From: a virus
Reading direction: 5' to 3' (one strand)
DNA: 31,381 nucleotides
IMG/VR virus record: IMGVR_UViG_3300034198_017309
Coordinates: 1-31,381 of that record
Numbering within the stretch: the first letter of the stretch is position 1; each line of letters starts with the position of its first letter. This document shows, piece after piece, positions 6,254 through 13,836 of the stretch. Under the pieces are notes generated by a model. That model had not been told where the DNA came from. It did not search any database and saw nothing but the letters and a program-made list of their open reading frames with translations. The position numbers were made by a program, and so were the translations under genes.

Positions 6254-6286
6254 GCCGAGCGGGCGGGCGCGGCAAGGATGTCTGTC

Positions 6287-8464
6287 ATGAGCAATACCCC
6301 AAGTTCTACGGGCGGCATTTCGACGGGTGGGCTTCAGCCTGATGGCGCTCACGCAAAAGCTTTTCGGCCGCTTGGAAATATGAACACCAAATTTCGGGAT
6401 GCCTTTGAGCGGTATATTCCGGGTGAGCGTTGGCTTGAAAGTATTGGCCCTGGTGATTTGGTCATGATTCTTGGTAACGCGGCGGCTGCCAGCTATTTGA
6501 GCATTAGCAAAAATCCGCTTATTGCCGGCACTGAGACTGTCATTGAGTCGGTACTGAATTTTTCAATGCCCGCCGAAGTGGTGCTTGGCGCGCATATGAG
6601 CCAGCGCACTCTTGGTCAGGAATTCGCGGCAGAGGTTGTGGATACCGGCACGCCACTGGCGAACATCGCCGACCTCGAGATCGCCTCGATCAGCCAAACC
6701 TTGAGCGTGCTCACTGTCGGGACCGTGGCGAACCATGGCCTGTCTGTGGGCAAAAGCATCGGCATTCGTGACTGTAGCAATCAGCTCGCCAATTATCCCG
6801 CGCTGGTTGTGGCGTCCGTCCCAACGCCAAACCAATTTACCTGCACGGCTGGCCCTGGCGGCACAATTCCATCGCAAACGATCGCTGATCCTGCCGGCGC
6901 CAAAGGCTTTGTATTTTTTCGTGAGCGTCTTGGTCGCGCGCAGAACGGCGTTTCCATTATTTTTGAGAATGTTACCGCCACCAATGCCAGCTTGTATATC
7001 CGGTCTGAGGCTGGCGATGCGCTGCCTTCCGGCACCATTGTTGGCAACCACTGCATAGCGGTCGGCTCCACCAACTCAATTGCGCTAGTCAACTTGCCTT
7101 TCCAAAACGGCTTCAGCCCGTCAACGCTATACAGCCTGATCGTCCAGGCGGATCGCACTCAATGGTTTGACTCTGCCGTTGATTCCGTCGCGGCTGCCAC
7201 AAACCGATTGCTGCGCAATCAGGTCTGCCCTGACCCAGCAGAGAACTACAAGCTGCGCATCCGGGCCACGAACAACAAGTCGCTTACTGTGCCGAACGCT
7301 CAGGTTGTTTCAGTCACCAAGTCAGGCACGACCGCCGGAACTTTCGTCACTGACGAGCCGCATGGGCTGGTGACTGGCGATAGCGCGGTCTTCTATGGAT
7401 CAAGCGATACAGCAGCGGCGAATTTCCCGAACCTTGCCGTCGCGACTGCTGTAACTGTGGTGAACGCCAACACCTTCACGGCTGTCATTGGCACCGGCAC
7501 GACCGGCGCCGCGTATGGCGGCTTTGTGGCGAAGGTCCAAGGCGGCAACCTGATGAGCGCGCTTGGCGTCACGGCGCAAACCGCGATCAATGCGACGCTC
7601 ACCACCCTCTCGGATGGCAGGCGCCAGCTTGTGCTCACCGGCAACGGCAACTGGGCTGGTGCCGCGATTGGCGATCTCGTGAACGCGATTGGGTGCCGCT
7701 CGGTGCCGGGCCTGGGCGCCTCCCTAGGCGTGGATGGCGTCTGGTCCGTTGCAAACGTGGCCACTACCGTTCTGACGCTGGTGAGCCTGCCGGGGCAAAC
7801 GTGGCCGGATGACTTCGCGCTTACCGCGTGCGGTGGCTCCATCATTCGCCGCACCGAGTTTCGCCTGTCTTTCGTGCGGATTTTTGATTTTGAGCGCCAT
7901 CGCGTTGAAATGTTACCTCGCCCTGCTGGGGACATTGCCGGCGCCGCTCCGGTGGCGGTTCAGAACACCCCACAGGTCACAATGACCTCGACCAACGTGG
8001 CCGGCACGGTGGCTGCGGACGCGGCTATCGGCAACCCGATCACGGCTGGTCTGCGCGCATCTAATGCAAACATCGCTCCGATGTCGGCGGCGGGTGATAG
8101 CGTGCCCTGGGTAGGCACGATGATTGGGGCTGGGCTCGTGAAGCCTTACGCCCTGCCAGAAGCCACTTTTGATGCAAGCCTCGCTCTTACCGGAGCGGGG
8201 GCTCAAGTAATTGCTACTGCCGCCGCCGCTGGTCAAAAAAGACACTTGGTAGCCGTTCAGGCGATCAATACCGGCGCCTCAGCCGTGGACCTGATCATCC
8301 TCGACAACACAAACGAAAAATGGCGCTTGCCGCTGCCGCCGAATTTCCCGGTAGCGGTGGAATTCCCAATCCACCTAACCGTGACGGCGGCCTCCGCGCT
8401 CAATGCCAACCTCTCGGCGGCTGGTACTGTGCGCGCGAACTTCCAGGGCTACACCGCGCCTTAA
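6287..8464 (+). CDS. Large probable virion protein of unknown role, 725 aa
   Basis: Sits between terminase and the lysis cassette. The N-terminal part (residues about 25-120) has FRDAFERYIPGERW, DLVMILGNAAAASYLSISK and HMSQRTLGQEFAAEVVDTG. The middle repeats short beta-rich units of the kind 'V..V..HGL..G..V.I.' (near SVLTVGTVANHGLSVGKSIG and FVTDEPHGLVTGDSAVFYG), typical of beta-sandwich structural modules. A C-terminal jelly-roll-like stretch follows after residue 620. I recall similar large structural proteins in other podovirus-like phages, but no defined function. I chose ATG 6287 because AAGGA lies 8 bases before it; ATG 6278 (three residues longer) overlaps that site. Base use changes around 6600, inside this gene, from T/G-rich to C-rich. 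Confidence 0.75.
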   Translation: MSNTPSSTGGISTGGLQPDGAHAKAFRPLGNMNTKFRDAFERYIPGERWLESIGPGDLVMILGNAAAASYLSISKNPLIAGTETVIESVLNFSMPAEVVLGAHMSQRTLGQEFAAEVVDTGTPLANIADLEIASISQTLSVLTVGTVANHGLSVGKSIGIRDCSNQLANYPALVVASVPTPNQFTCTAGPGGTIPSQTIADPAGAKGFVFFRERLGRAQNGVSIIFENVTATNASLYIRSEAGDALPSGTIVGNHCIAVGSTNSIALVNLPFQNGFSPSTLYSLIVQADRTQWFDSAVDSVAAATNRLLRNQVCPDPAENYKLRIRATNNKSLTVPNAQVVSVTKSGTTAGTFVTDEPHGLVTGDSAVFYGSSDTAAANFPNLAVATAVTVVNANTFTAVIGTGTTGAAYGGFVAKVQGGNLMSALGVTAQTAINATLTTLSDGRRQLVLTGNGNWAGAAIGDLVNAIGCRSVPGLGASLGVDGVWSVANVATTVLTLVSLPGQTWPDDFALTACGGSIIRRTEFRLSFVRIFDFERHRVEMLPRPAGDIAGAAPVAVQNTPQVTMTSTNVAGTVAADAAIGNPITAGLRASNANIAPMSAAGDSVPWVGTMIGAGLVKPYALPEATFDASLALTGAGAQVIATAAAAGQKRHLVAVQAINTGASAVDLIILDNTNEKWRLPLPPNFPVAVEFPIHLTVTAASALNANLSAAGTVRANFQGYTAP

Positions 8465-8471
8465 AGGCAGC

Positions 8472-8515
8472 AAACTGAGCCCCAAAGGAAAGCAGCAGTT
8501 TTGTCTATTTTTTTT
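8472..8515 (+). terminator. Weak terminator-like structure
   Basis: AAACTG (8472-8477) can pair with CAGTTT (8496-8501) across an 18-base loop, followed by a run of eight T at 8508-8515. The stem is weak, so this may simply be the AT-rich leader of the next gene. It lies in the 76-base gap after the large virion gene. Confidence 0.25.
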
Positions 8516-8540
8516 GGTTAAGGAAGAAGGAAACTAGAAA

Positions 8541-8810
8541 ATGGCAACCTTGGTTGAGACGGTCTATGAGTTGAAACGGCGCCAAGTAATGATTCGGGTC
8601 AAAATTTCAGTTCAAGGAAATGATCACATCATTTCCTGCTTTGCAGATGAATCTAAACTTTTGGCACACGCCATGCAGAACGGGCGCGCGGATTGGAATA
8701 CTGCGGATTGCGCCGCAATTGCATCCATCTTTATCGGACAGGACGTAAGCCTTCCCGAAGATCCTCTTATTGAATTGTCAATTTCAAAAAACGCAAAGGC
8801 GGCTTTGTAA
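8541..8810 (+). CDS. Hypothetical protein, 89 aa
   Basis: A small soluble protein with an alpha/beta look: a helix (VETVYELKRRQ), a strand VMIRVKISVQ, IISCFADESKLLAHAM, a middle with DWNTADCAAIASIFIG, and the end IELSISKNAKAAL. The ribosome site is a strong purine run (AAGGAAGAAGGAAA) before the ATG. Its DNA is more AT-rich than its neighbours, which with its isolation between the virion gene and the lysis cassette hints at a separate acquisition. The function is not recognised. Confidence 0.6.
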   Translation: MATLVETVYELKRRQVMIRVKISVQGNDHIISCFADESKLLAHAMQNGRADWNTADCAAIASIFIGQDVSLPEDPLIELSISKNAKAAL

Positions 8811-8827
8811 AAAAGGAGCAGGCGGCC

Positions 8828-9136
8828 ATGGATCGCGTCACTCAGGAGGCTTGGCATTTGGACAAGAAAGTGCCGATTGCATTGATTTTTACGATGGCCA
8901 TTCAAACCGGTGGGGGCATTTGGTGGGCAGCGTCCTTGTCAACCCGAGTAGATCATCAAGAACGCCAGATTGTGAGCCTGGTTGCCGCCGAGCAGCAAAC
9001 AAAGCAGGAAGCCCGCCGCATCGGTGAGTGGCTTTCGCGCGTAGATGAGCGGATAGCGGCGCAAACCGAAATGTTGCGCCGCCTTGAGCAAACTCTCGCC
9101 GCAACACGATTGAACCCGCAGCAAGGAAACCGATAA
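8828..9136 (+). CDS. Holin-like or lysis-associated membrane protein, 102 aa
   Basis: One clear membrane segment at residues about 15-36 (PIALIFTMAIQTGGGIWWAA), preceded by a charged N-terminus. A long coiled-coil-like tail follows (HQERQIVSLVAAEQQTKQEA, then ERIAAQTEMLRRLEQTLAAT). This 'short N-terminus, one helix, coiled coil' layout is common in lysis cassettes, and the gene directly precedes the endolysin by one base between stop and start. It may be a single-pass holin, or a structural membrane protein that aids lysis. GGAG nine bases before the ATG supports the start. Confidence 0.6.
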   Translation: MDRVTQEAWHLDKKVPIALIFTMAIQTGGGIWWAASLSTRVDHQERQIVSLVAAEQQTKQEARRIGEWLSRVDERIAAQTEMLRRLEQTLAATRLNPQQGNR

Positions 9137-9137
9137 G

Positions 9138-9782
9138 ATGAAAGCCCTTAAGAGCCGCGGCTACCGTAACAAAAATCCAGGCAACATTGACTGGAACGCG
9201 CGCAATAAATGGGTTGGCCAGGTCGGCATTGAGCAGACCGGAAACCCGCCGCGCTTCGCTGTTTTTCAGACGCATGAGCATGGAATCCGCGCCCTGGCGG
9301 CATTGCTGACCACCTATCAGGACCGTCACGATTGCGTCACCATCCGGCAATTCATCCAGCGTTGGGCGCCCGGCAACGAGAACAATACAGACGCTTATGT
9401 GGCGCAGGTTGCGCGGCACATGAACCGCAGCAGCGAAACCGATATCCTTGATGTGGATAAGTATGAGGATCTCCGCCCGCTGGTGGAGGCAATTATCACG
9501 CATGAACTCGGGGGCAATCCCTATGAGGCGCGCGTGATTGACGAGGGATTGCGTTTGGCTGGCATCGCCCGCCCGATCCACACGGCGCGCGAGGCGGCGG
9601 CCACCCCCACCGGCAAAGGGGCGATCACGGTGGCCGCGGCGGCTTCTGCGGCGGCTACGGCGGCCCCTGCGCTGCAAAGCCTCTCTGCCTTGCCTCAGTG
9701 GGTGGGCGTGGCGCTGGTGATCGGCGTGGCGGTCGTGGCCGTTTCCTGGGTGCTGACGCAGCGCGCCAAACGAGCCGTTTGA
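9138..9782 (+). CDS. Peptidoglycan hydrolase (P5-like lysozyme/transglycosylase) with C-terminal anchor, 214 aa
   Basis: The muralytic enzyme of the lysis cassette. The N-terminal 120 residues match the phage family annotated as structural protein P5 or lysozyme-like. The signature is RGYRNKNPGNIDW (7-19), then RFAVFQTHEHGIRALAALL, TYQDRHDCVTIRQFIQRWAP (59-78) and ENNTDAYVAQVARHM. The E of NPGNI…QFIQRWAPGNE-type members is hard to assign by eye as the catalytic residue. After an Ala/Thr-rich linker (about 150-180) comes a strong membrane segment near residues 187-206 (VGVALVIGVAVVAVSWVL) and a basic end (QRAKRAV). A C-terminal anchor is unusual for an endolysin; it could tether the enzyme until holin action. 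AAGGAA nine bases upstream fixes the start. Confidence 0.8.
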   Translation: MKALKSRGYRNKNPGNIDWNARNKWVGQVGIEQTGNPPRFAVFQTHEHGIRALAALLTTYQDRHDCVTIRQFIQRWAPGNENNTDAYVAQVARHMNRSSETDILDVDKYEDLRPLVEAIITHELGGNPYEARVIDEGLRLAGIARPIHTAREAAATPTGKGAITVAAAASAAATAAPALQSLSALPQWVGVALVIGVAVVAVSWVLTQRAKRAV

Positions 9783-10027
9783 TGCTGGCCACCTGGGCGA
9801 CCCTCATTGGGGCGCGCGTAACCAAGTATGTCGCCGGCGTTGGGTTTATCCTGGCGGCTTTTGGCGCGGCCTGGCTGAAAGGGCGCAGCGAAGGTTCTGC
9901 CGCAGCCCGCACCAGGGCCACGCAGGCGGAAGTGAAGGCGGCAGGAGAACGAGCCAATGCTGAAATTCGCGCTGATCGTGAGCCTGATCCTGTTGAGCGC
10001 CTGCGCCAAGACTGGCCCCGTAAGTGA
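9782..10027 (+). CDS. Inner-membrane spanin (Rz-like), 81 aa
   Basis: Start ATG at 9782 shares one base with the endolysin stop (TGATG). One membrane segment lies at residues about 15-32 (YVAGVGFILAAFGAAWLKG). A charged, helical periplasmic part follows, with KGRSEGSAAARTRATQAEVK and ending DPVERLRQDWPRK. This is the layout of i-spanins, which pair in the periplasm with an outer-membrane lipoprotein to fuse the membranes in the last lysis step. The o-spanin gene starts inside this gene in another frame, the classical Rz/Rz1 arrangement. Confidence 0.78.
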   Translation: MLATWATLIGARVTKYVAGVGFILAAFGAAWLKGRSEGSAAARTRATQAEVKAAGERANAEIRADREPDPVERLRQDWPRK

Positions 10028-10139
10028 GTGCTTGGCATGGCGGCCTATCTTGATTCACGCGCAAGACGCTCTGACGACCGAAACGGCGCGGGCTATCCTG
10101 GCCCACAACCTGACCGGCCGGCGGCTTTGTGGCTGGTGA
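9957..10139 (+). CDS. Outer-membrane spanin lipoprotein (Rz1-like), 60 aa
   Basis: The signal peptide MLKFALIVSLILLSAC ends in a lipobox (LSAC, Cys16), so the mature protein is a 45-residue outer-membrane lipoprotein. The mature part has the C-x-x-W-R-P-I and ILAHN…G…CGW pattern seen in many short phage lipoproteins of proteobacterial phages. It overlaps the i-spanin gene by 71 bases in another frame and has its own strong ribosome site (AGGAG, nine bases before ATG). Its end overlaps the region just before the portal start. Confidence 0.82.
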   Translation: MLKFALIVSLILLSACAKTGPVSECLAWRPILIHAQDALTTETARAILAHNLTGRRLCGW

Positions 10140-10140
10140 C

Positions 10141-12123
10141 ATGACCATGAACGCAGCAATTCGGCCCCTGCCCCCGCAGGACAGCGACAAAATCCTGCTT
10201 CATGCGCAGCGGTGGCGCCGGGCGGCGGATGCGCTGCAAAAGTGGTCGGATACGGCGCGGAAATGCGTGGATTACTTCGAGGGCCGCCAATGGAGCGAGG
10301 CCGATCTTCGGAAGCTTCAGCTTGAAAAGCGGCCGGCGCTGACCCTCAACAAAATTCGGCCTTTGGTCAATCTGGTGCTGGGGTACTTCCTCAACCAGCG
10401 CACGGACATTCGGTTTCTGCCAGGCTATGATGGGGAAGGCACCGCCGAATTGGCGCAGGTGCTTTCGCACATTGAGTTGCAGATTTCCGAGATGAGCCAG
10501 CTTGGGTTCGTGAATGCCGAGGTCTATCTGGACGGGCTTCTGACCGGGCGCGGGTATTTTGACACGCGCATTGATTTTCAGCGCAATGACCTGGGCGACG
10601 TGCGAACTCGGGCGGCAGACAATTTCGCGGTTTATATTGACCCCGATCTTGATGATTATGATTTGAATCAGGGCAGCTACATCATGCGGTCCAGGTGGAT
10701 CAGCCTGGACGAAATAGAGCTTTTCTACGGGATGGATGCCGTCAATCGGATTGGCCCGTTCATGCAGTCGGGTGGCGTGGCTACCGGAATGCCGACCGGC
10801 ATTGCTGGGTATCAGGAGGAAACCAGCCCTGTGCGGCGGTTTGCCATGGAATCCGACGCCGAATTAGCCTCGGTCTATTCGGACCAGTTTTATGACTTTG
10901 TTGATATCAACCGCCGCAATGTGCGCCTTTTGGACATTGAGCATTATGTTCGCGTGAAGCGGTGGTTCTTTGTGGATTTGGAAACCGGGTCCAGCAAGCC
11001 TGTGCCGGACCATTGGGATCAGGATCGGGTGGACAAGGCCATCGCGTGGTCGAAGGAGAATGGGCAGCCGGTGGTGGTTCAGCAACGCCTGGATCGGCGC
11101 CTTCGCTGCGCACACATGATCGGCGACGTAATTGTGTACGATCGGTGGAGCAAGTACGACACTATGAGCCTGACGGGGTTCTTCCCGTATTTCAGGCGCG
11201 GCATGACGCAGGGCATGGTGGAACACCTGCTAGATCCGCAAGACGAGGTGAACAAGCGGCGCAGCGCCCGGCTGAACATGATTGGCCGAAGCGCCAATGG
11301 TGGATGGGCCTACGCCAAGGGATCATTGGACGCGCAGGCCAAGACCAATCTGGAACGCTTTGGTTCAACGCCAGGCTTCCAGATGGAATATGACACCAAG
11401 GGCGGCACCTTACCGGCGCCGGCGCAAATCCAGCCGAGCGTGACGCCGGTTGCGATGTCGCAGCTTGAGCAGGAAGCCGAGGATGATCTGAAGAAAATCT
11501 CCGGCATCAATGACAGCGCGCTTGGCATGATTGACCAATCCGTGATGTCGGGCAAAGCCATTGAGCGGCGGCAGAAGCAAACGATTGTCGGGCTTGAGCA
11601 TTATGTCACGAACTTTCGCCGCACGACGGAACTGCTGGGCAGAAAGCATCTTGAGCTGATCCAGGCGTTCTACACGGAGCGGCGGGTAATTCGGGCGACC
11701 GGGCGAGGGACAACGCAGGTTGCCATGATCATAAATGAGCGCACCGCGGGCGGCATCATCAATGACGTGACGCTTGGCAGCTTTGCGGTGGCGGTGGACC
11801 AGACGCCAATGAGCAAAAGCTTCATGGAGGCGCAGTTTGAAGAAATGCTTTCGCTGAAGCAGATGGGTATGCCGATTCCTGACGATTTCCTGATTGATGC
11901 GTCCAGCATGGATCGCAAGGAAGAACTCAAGGCGTCCTTGGCGGCGGCGCGGAAGGCACAAAGCATGATGGGCCACAATGGCGGCCCGGCAATGGATGGC
12001 GAGGAAAGCGGAGCGCCGCCGCAGTCGGCTGGCCCTGGGCCTGGCGGGAGCCGGGTGGGGATTGATGGCGGATCGCTACCAAGTGGGCCTGAGCCCGGCG
12101 CTCCGGTCCCGATGGCAGGCTGA
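10141..12123 (+). CDS. Portal protein, P22 gp1-like, 660 aa
   Basis: Forms the dodecameric ring at one capsid vertex through which DNA enters and leaves, and docks the terminase and tail. Family features are WSDTARKCVDYFEGRQWSE near residues 30-50, KRPALTLNKIRPLVNLVLGY (about 60-80), DNFAVYIDPDLDDYDLNQGS (about 155-175), LDPQDEVNKRRSARLNMIGR (about 360-380), ISGINDSALGM and an 'IERRQKQT' helix. A Gly/Pro-rich disordered tail follows. The length is close to P22 gp1. Candidate starts are ATG 10141 or 10147, with GTG 10129 also in frame; I use 10141, two bases after the o-spanin stop. Confidence 0.88.
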   Translation: MTMNAAIRPLPPQDSDKILLHAQRWRRAADALQKWSDTARKCVDYFEGRQWSEADLRKLQLEKRPALTLNKIRPLVNLVLGYFLNQRTDIRFLPGYDGEGTAELAQVLSHIELQISEMSQLGFVNAEVYLDGLLTGRGYFDTRIDFQRNDLGDVRTRAADNFAVYIDPDLDDYDLNQGSYIMRSRWISLDEIELFYGMDAVNRIGPFMQSGGVATGMPTGIAGYQEETSPVRRFAMESDAELASVYSDQFYDFVDINRRNVRLLDIEHYVRVKRWFFVDLETGSSKPVPDHWDQDRVDKAIAWSKENGQPVVVQQRLDRRLRCAHMIGDVIVYDRWSKYDTMSLTGFFPYFRRGMTQGMVEHLLDPQDEVNKRRSARLNMIGRSANGGWAYAKGSLDAQAKTNLERFGSTPGFQMEYDTKGGTLPAPAQIQPSVTPVAMSQLEQEAEDDLKKISGINDSALGMIDQSVMSGKAIERRQKQTIVGLEHYVTNFRRTTELLGRKHLELIQAFYTERRVIRATGRGTTQVAMIINERTAGGIINDVTLGSFAVAVDQTPMSKSFMEAQFEEMLSLKQMGMPIPDDFLIDASSMDRKEELKASLAAARKAQSMMGHNGGPAMDGEESGAPPQSAGPGPGGSRVGIDGGSLPSGPEPGAPVPMAG

Positions 12124-12135
12124 AGGAACCGACCA

Positions 12136-12639
12136 ATGATTGCTCCGGCTCGGAAATTCAAGGTTGGCCATCGGGTTCACACGGTCCCCGATGTGATTGT
12201 CATTGCGGATTTGGCCGGGCAGCTTGAGCGGCACGTTTCGCCCGGGTGGTATGCGGTCATTTTCTTCTCGGATGGGCGTGGCGCCGCGATGGGGGCTGAT
12301 GCGGCTACCCCGACGCCGGCAGATTACATCGTCTCTTGGATGGTAAAGGTGGCCGTGGCGCTGAACCGCCAGGCCAACCACGGCGGGCATTGGGTGGTGG
12401 GTTGGTCCGACCGGCAGGAAGCCACCCTGATCTGGCGCGATCAGGACGGGGACGTTCACGTTGCCATTGAGGTGGATTGCAAGCCCTCAAACGTCGAAAG
12501 CTACACGGCCGAGCATCTGATCCAATTGGGGGAGAAGGGCATTGCTGAATGGCACATGCGCAATTCCTGGGTTGATGCGACCGGCAACGAGGTTGTGAAC
12601 TTGGCGCAGCGCGCGGCATTGGCCCAGCGGCGTTGTTGA
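12136..12639 (+). CDS. Hypothetical protein between portal and scaffold, 167 aa
   Basis: An alpha/beta protein without signal or membrane segment. The N-terminus (FKVGHRVHTVPDVIVIADLA) looks like a small beta-rich domain. Residues about 55-90 have DYIVSWMVKVAVALNRQANH and HWVVGWSDRQEATLIWRDQD, followed by VHVAIEVDCKPSN. It has a good ribosome site (AAGGA, nine bases upstream). I do not recognise the family. Its position between portal and scaffold could mean a head-assembly accessory, but the fold hints would also fit a binding protein. Confidence 0.6.
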   Translation: MIAPARKFKVGHRVHTVPDVIVIADLAGQLERHVSPGWYAVIFFSDGRGAAMGADAATPTPADYIVSWMVKVAVALNRQANHGGHWVVGWSDRQEATLIWRDQDGDVHVAIEVDCKPSNVESYTAEHLIQLGEKGIAEWHMRNSWVDATGNEVVNLAQRAALAQRRC

Positions 12640-12650
12640 AGGGTTCGCCC

Positions 12651-12670
12651 GCGGTCAGCGATATGACCGC
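12651..12670. other. 7-bp palindrome upstream of the scaffold gene
   Basis: Perfect inverted repeat GCGGTCA (12651-12657) / TGACCGC (12664-12670) around GCGATA, in the 96-base gap between the 12136-12639 gene and the scaffold-like gene. There is no T-run, so it is not a typical terminator. It could be a protein-binding site or an mRNA hairpin. Confidence 0.35.
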
Positions 12671-12735
12671 CCTGCCGCCGAGGTTCGGGCGTTTGGTCGG
12701 AACTCTCCGCCGATACAGGGGACAGAGGATAATCT

Positions 12736-13818
12736 ATGCCACCGGAAATGAACGAGGGGGCTGACGCCCCAGCGGTAGAACACGCGCGCCCGCAAGATGG
12801 CGGAACGCCGGCCAACCAGCCGGACCCGACCGACATTGACGCGGCGGAACTCAGGGCGGCTTACGCCGCACTAGAGGCCGAAGAACGCGCCACCCAAGAA
12901 CAACACGAAGCACCCATCGGCAGCCAGGCCGCGCCGCAAGGCGACGACCAAGCGCCAGCCGAGACGGACCAACCGTCAGAACGGGCGCCTAGTGCGGTCC
13001 CATACGAGCGTTTCGCAAAGGTCAATTCCGACCTGCGGGCCGCGAAGGATAATGCCGAGTATTTCAAGGGTAAGGCAGAGGCGTTGGAAAGCGTAATCAA
13101 GGAAGGGGCGCCGGCCAATTCGCCGCAAACCCCAGCCCAGCCTACGCAGCCAGCAGCGCCCGATCCGGCTACCGATCCGATTCGGCAGATGAGGGATGCA
13201 ATTCAGGATGAAGCCAAACGGTACGATCAGGGCGAAATCACCCTGTCCGAATACGAGGCATTCAGGATGGATCGCGAGGACCAAATCCAAGCAATCCATC
13301 TTCAGCGTGTGCAGGAAACCGTTGCCCGTCAGGCAGCGCAGCCGAGCATGGCCGATGAGGCAATGCTGTCTGCCCATGCACAGCAACTGGATCAGCAATA
13401 TCCGTATCTGCCCGCCATGTCACCGGAGCAGCTTTTTAAGCTGCGCGATATGGCGGTTTTTCAAGCGCAGCAGGAAGGGCGCCCGTTTGGCAACTCCGCC
13501 AACGAAACCCGCAGGCTGCGTGAGGCGGTCGCGCAACTTTCCGTAGGTTTTGGCCCCGCGTGGGGGGTTCAACTGCCGGCATCCTCTGAAGGAAACACGC
13601 AAGCAACCCGGAAGGCAACCGGCGCACCACCCATGTCGGAGGCGGCCGCTGCGCGGCTGCGGAAGCATGGAATGGCTGCCGATATGCCGCCCGACACAAA
13701 CAACATGGGCACCGCGGGCAACGGCGAAGTCTTTACCGATCAGCGCATTTCGCAAATGACGGACGAAGAAATCATGGCCCTGCCCCCGACTGTCCGGCAA
13801 CGATTCCTCTCAGGATAA
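12736..13818 (+). CDS. Scaffolding-like protein, 360 aa
   Basis: Position directly before the major capsid gene and composition fit a scaffolding protein, which directs coat assembly and leaves the prohead. The first 95 residues are acidic, Pro/Gln/Ala-rich and disordered. A conserved-looking helical start follows (VPYERFAKVNSDLRAAKDNA, about 97-116) and a coiled coil (EYFKGKAEALESVIKEG). The Pro-rich linker leads to helices DEAKRYDQGEITLSEYEAFR and QIQAIHLQRVQETVARQAA. The C-terminus ends QRISQMTDEEIMALPPTVRQ. AGAGGA seven bases before the ATG supports the start. Sequence identity among scaffolds is low, so the call rests on context and helical/acidic character. Confidence 0.7.
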   Translation: MPPEMNEGADAPAVEHARPQDGGTPANQPDPTDIDAAELRAAYAALEAEERATQEQHEAPIGSQAAPQGDDQAPAETDQPSERAPSAVPYERFAKVNSDLRAAKDNAEYFKGKAEALESVIKEGAPANSPQTPAQPTQPAAPDPATDPIRQMRDAIQDEAKRYDQGEITLSEYEAFRMDREDQIQAIHLQRVQETVARQAAQPSMADEAMLSAHAQQLDQQYPYLPAMSPEQLFKLRDMAVFQAQQEGRPFGNSANETRRLREAVAQLSVGFGPAWGVQLPASSEGNTQATRKATGAPPMSEAAAARLRKHGMAADMPPDTNNMGTAGNGEVFTDQRISQMTDEEIMALPPTVRQRFLSG

Positions 13819-13836
13819 CGAAAGGCAGAAACTACT

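Noticed and set aside
4610-6352. 580-codon stop-free frame on the minus strand opposite terL
   Set aside because: It mirrors a gene with clear terminase motifs; its product is Arg/His/Pro/Asn-rich with no recognisable domain, and the lack of stops follows from the T/G-biased codons of terL.
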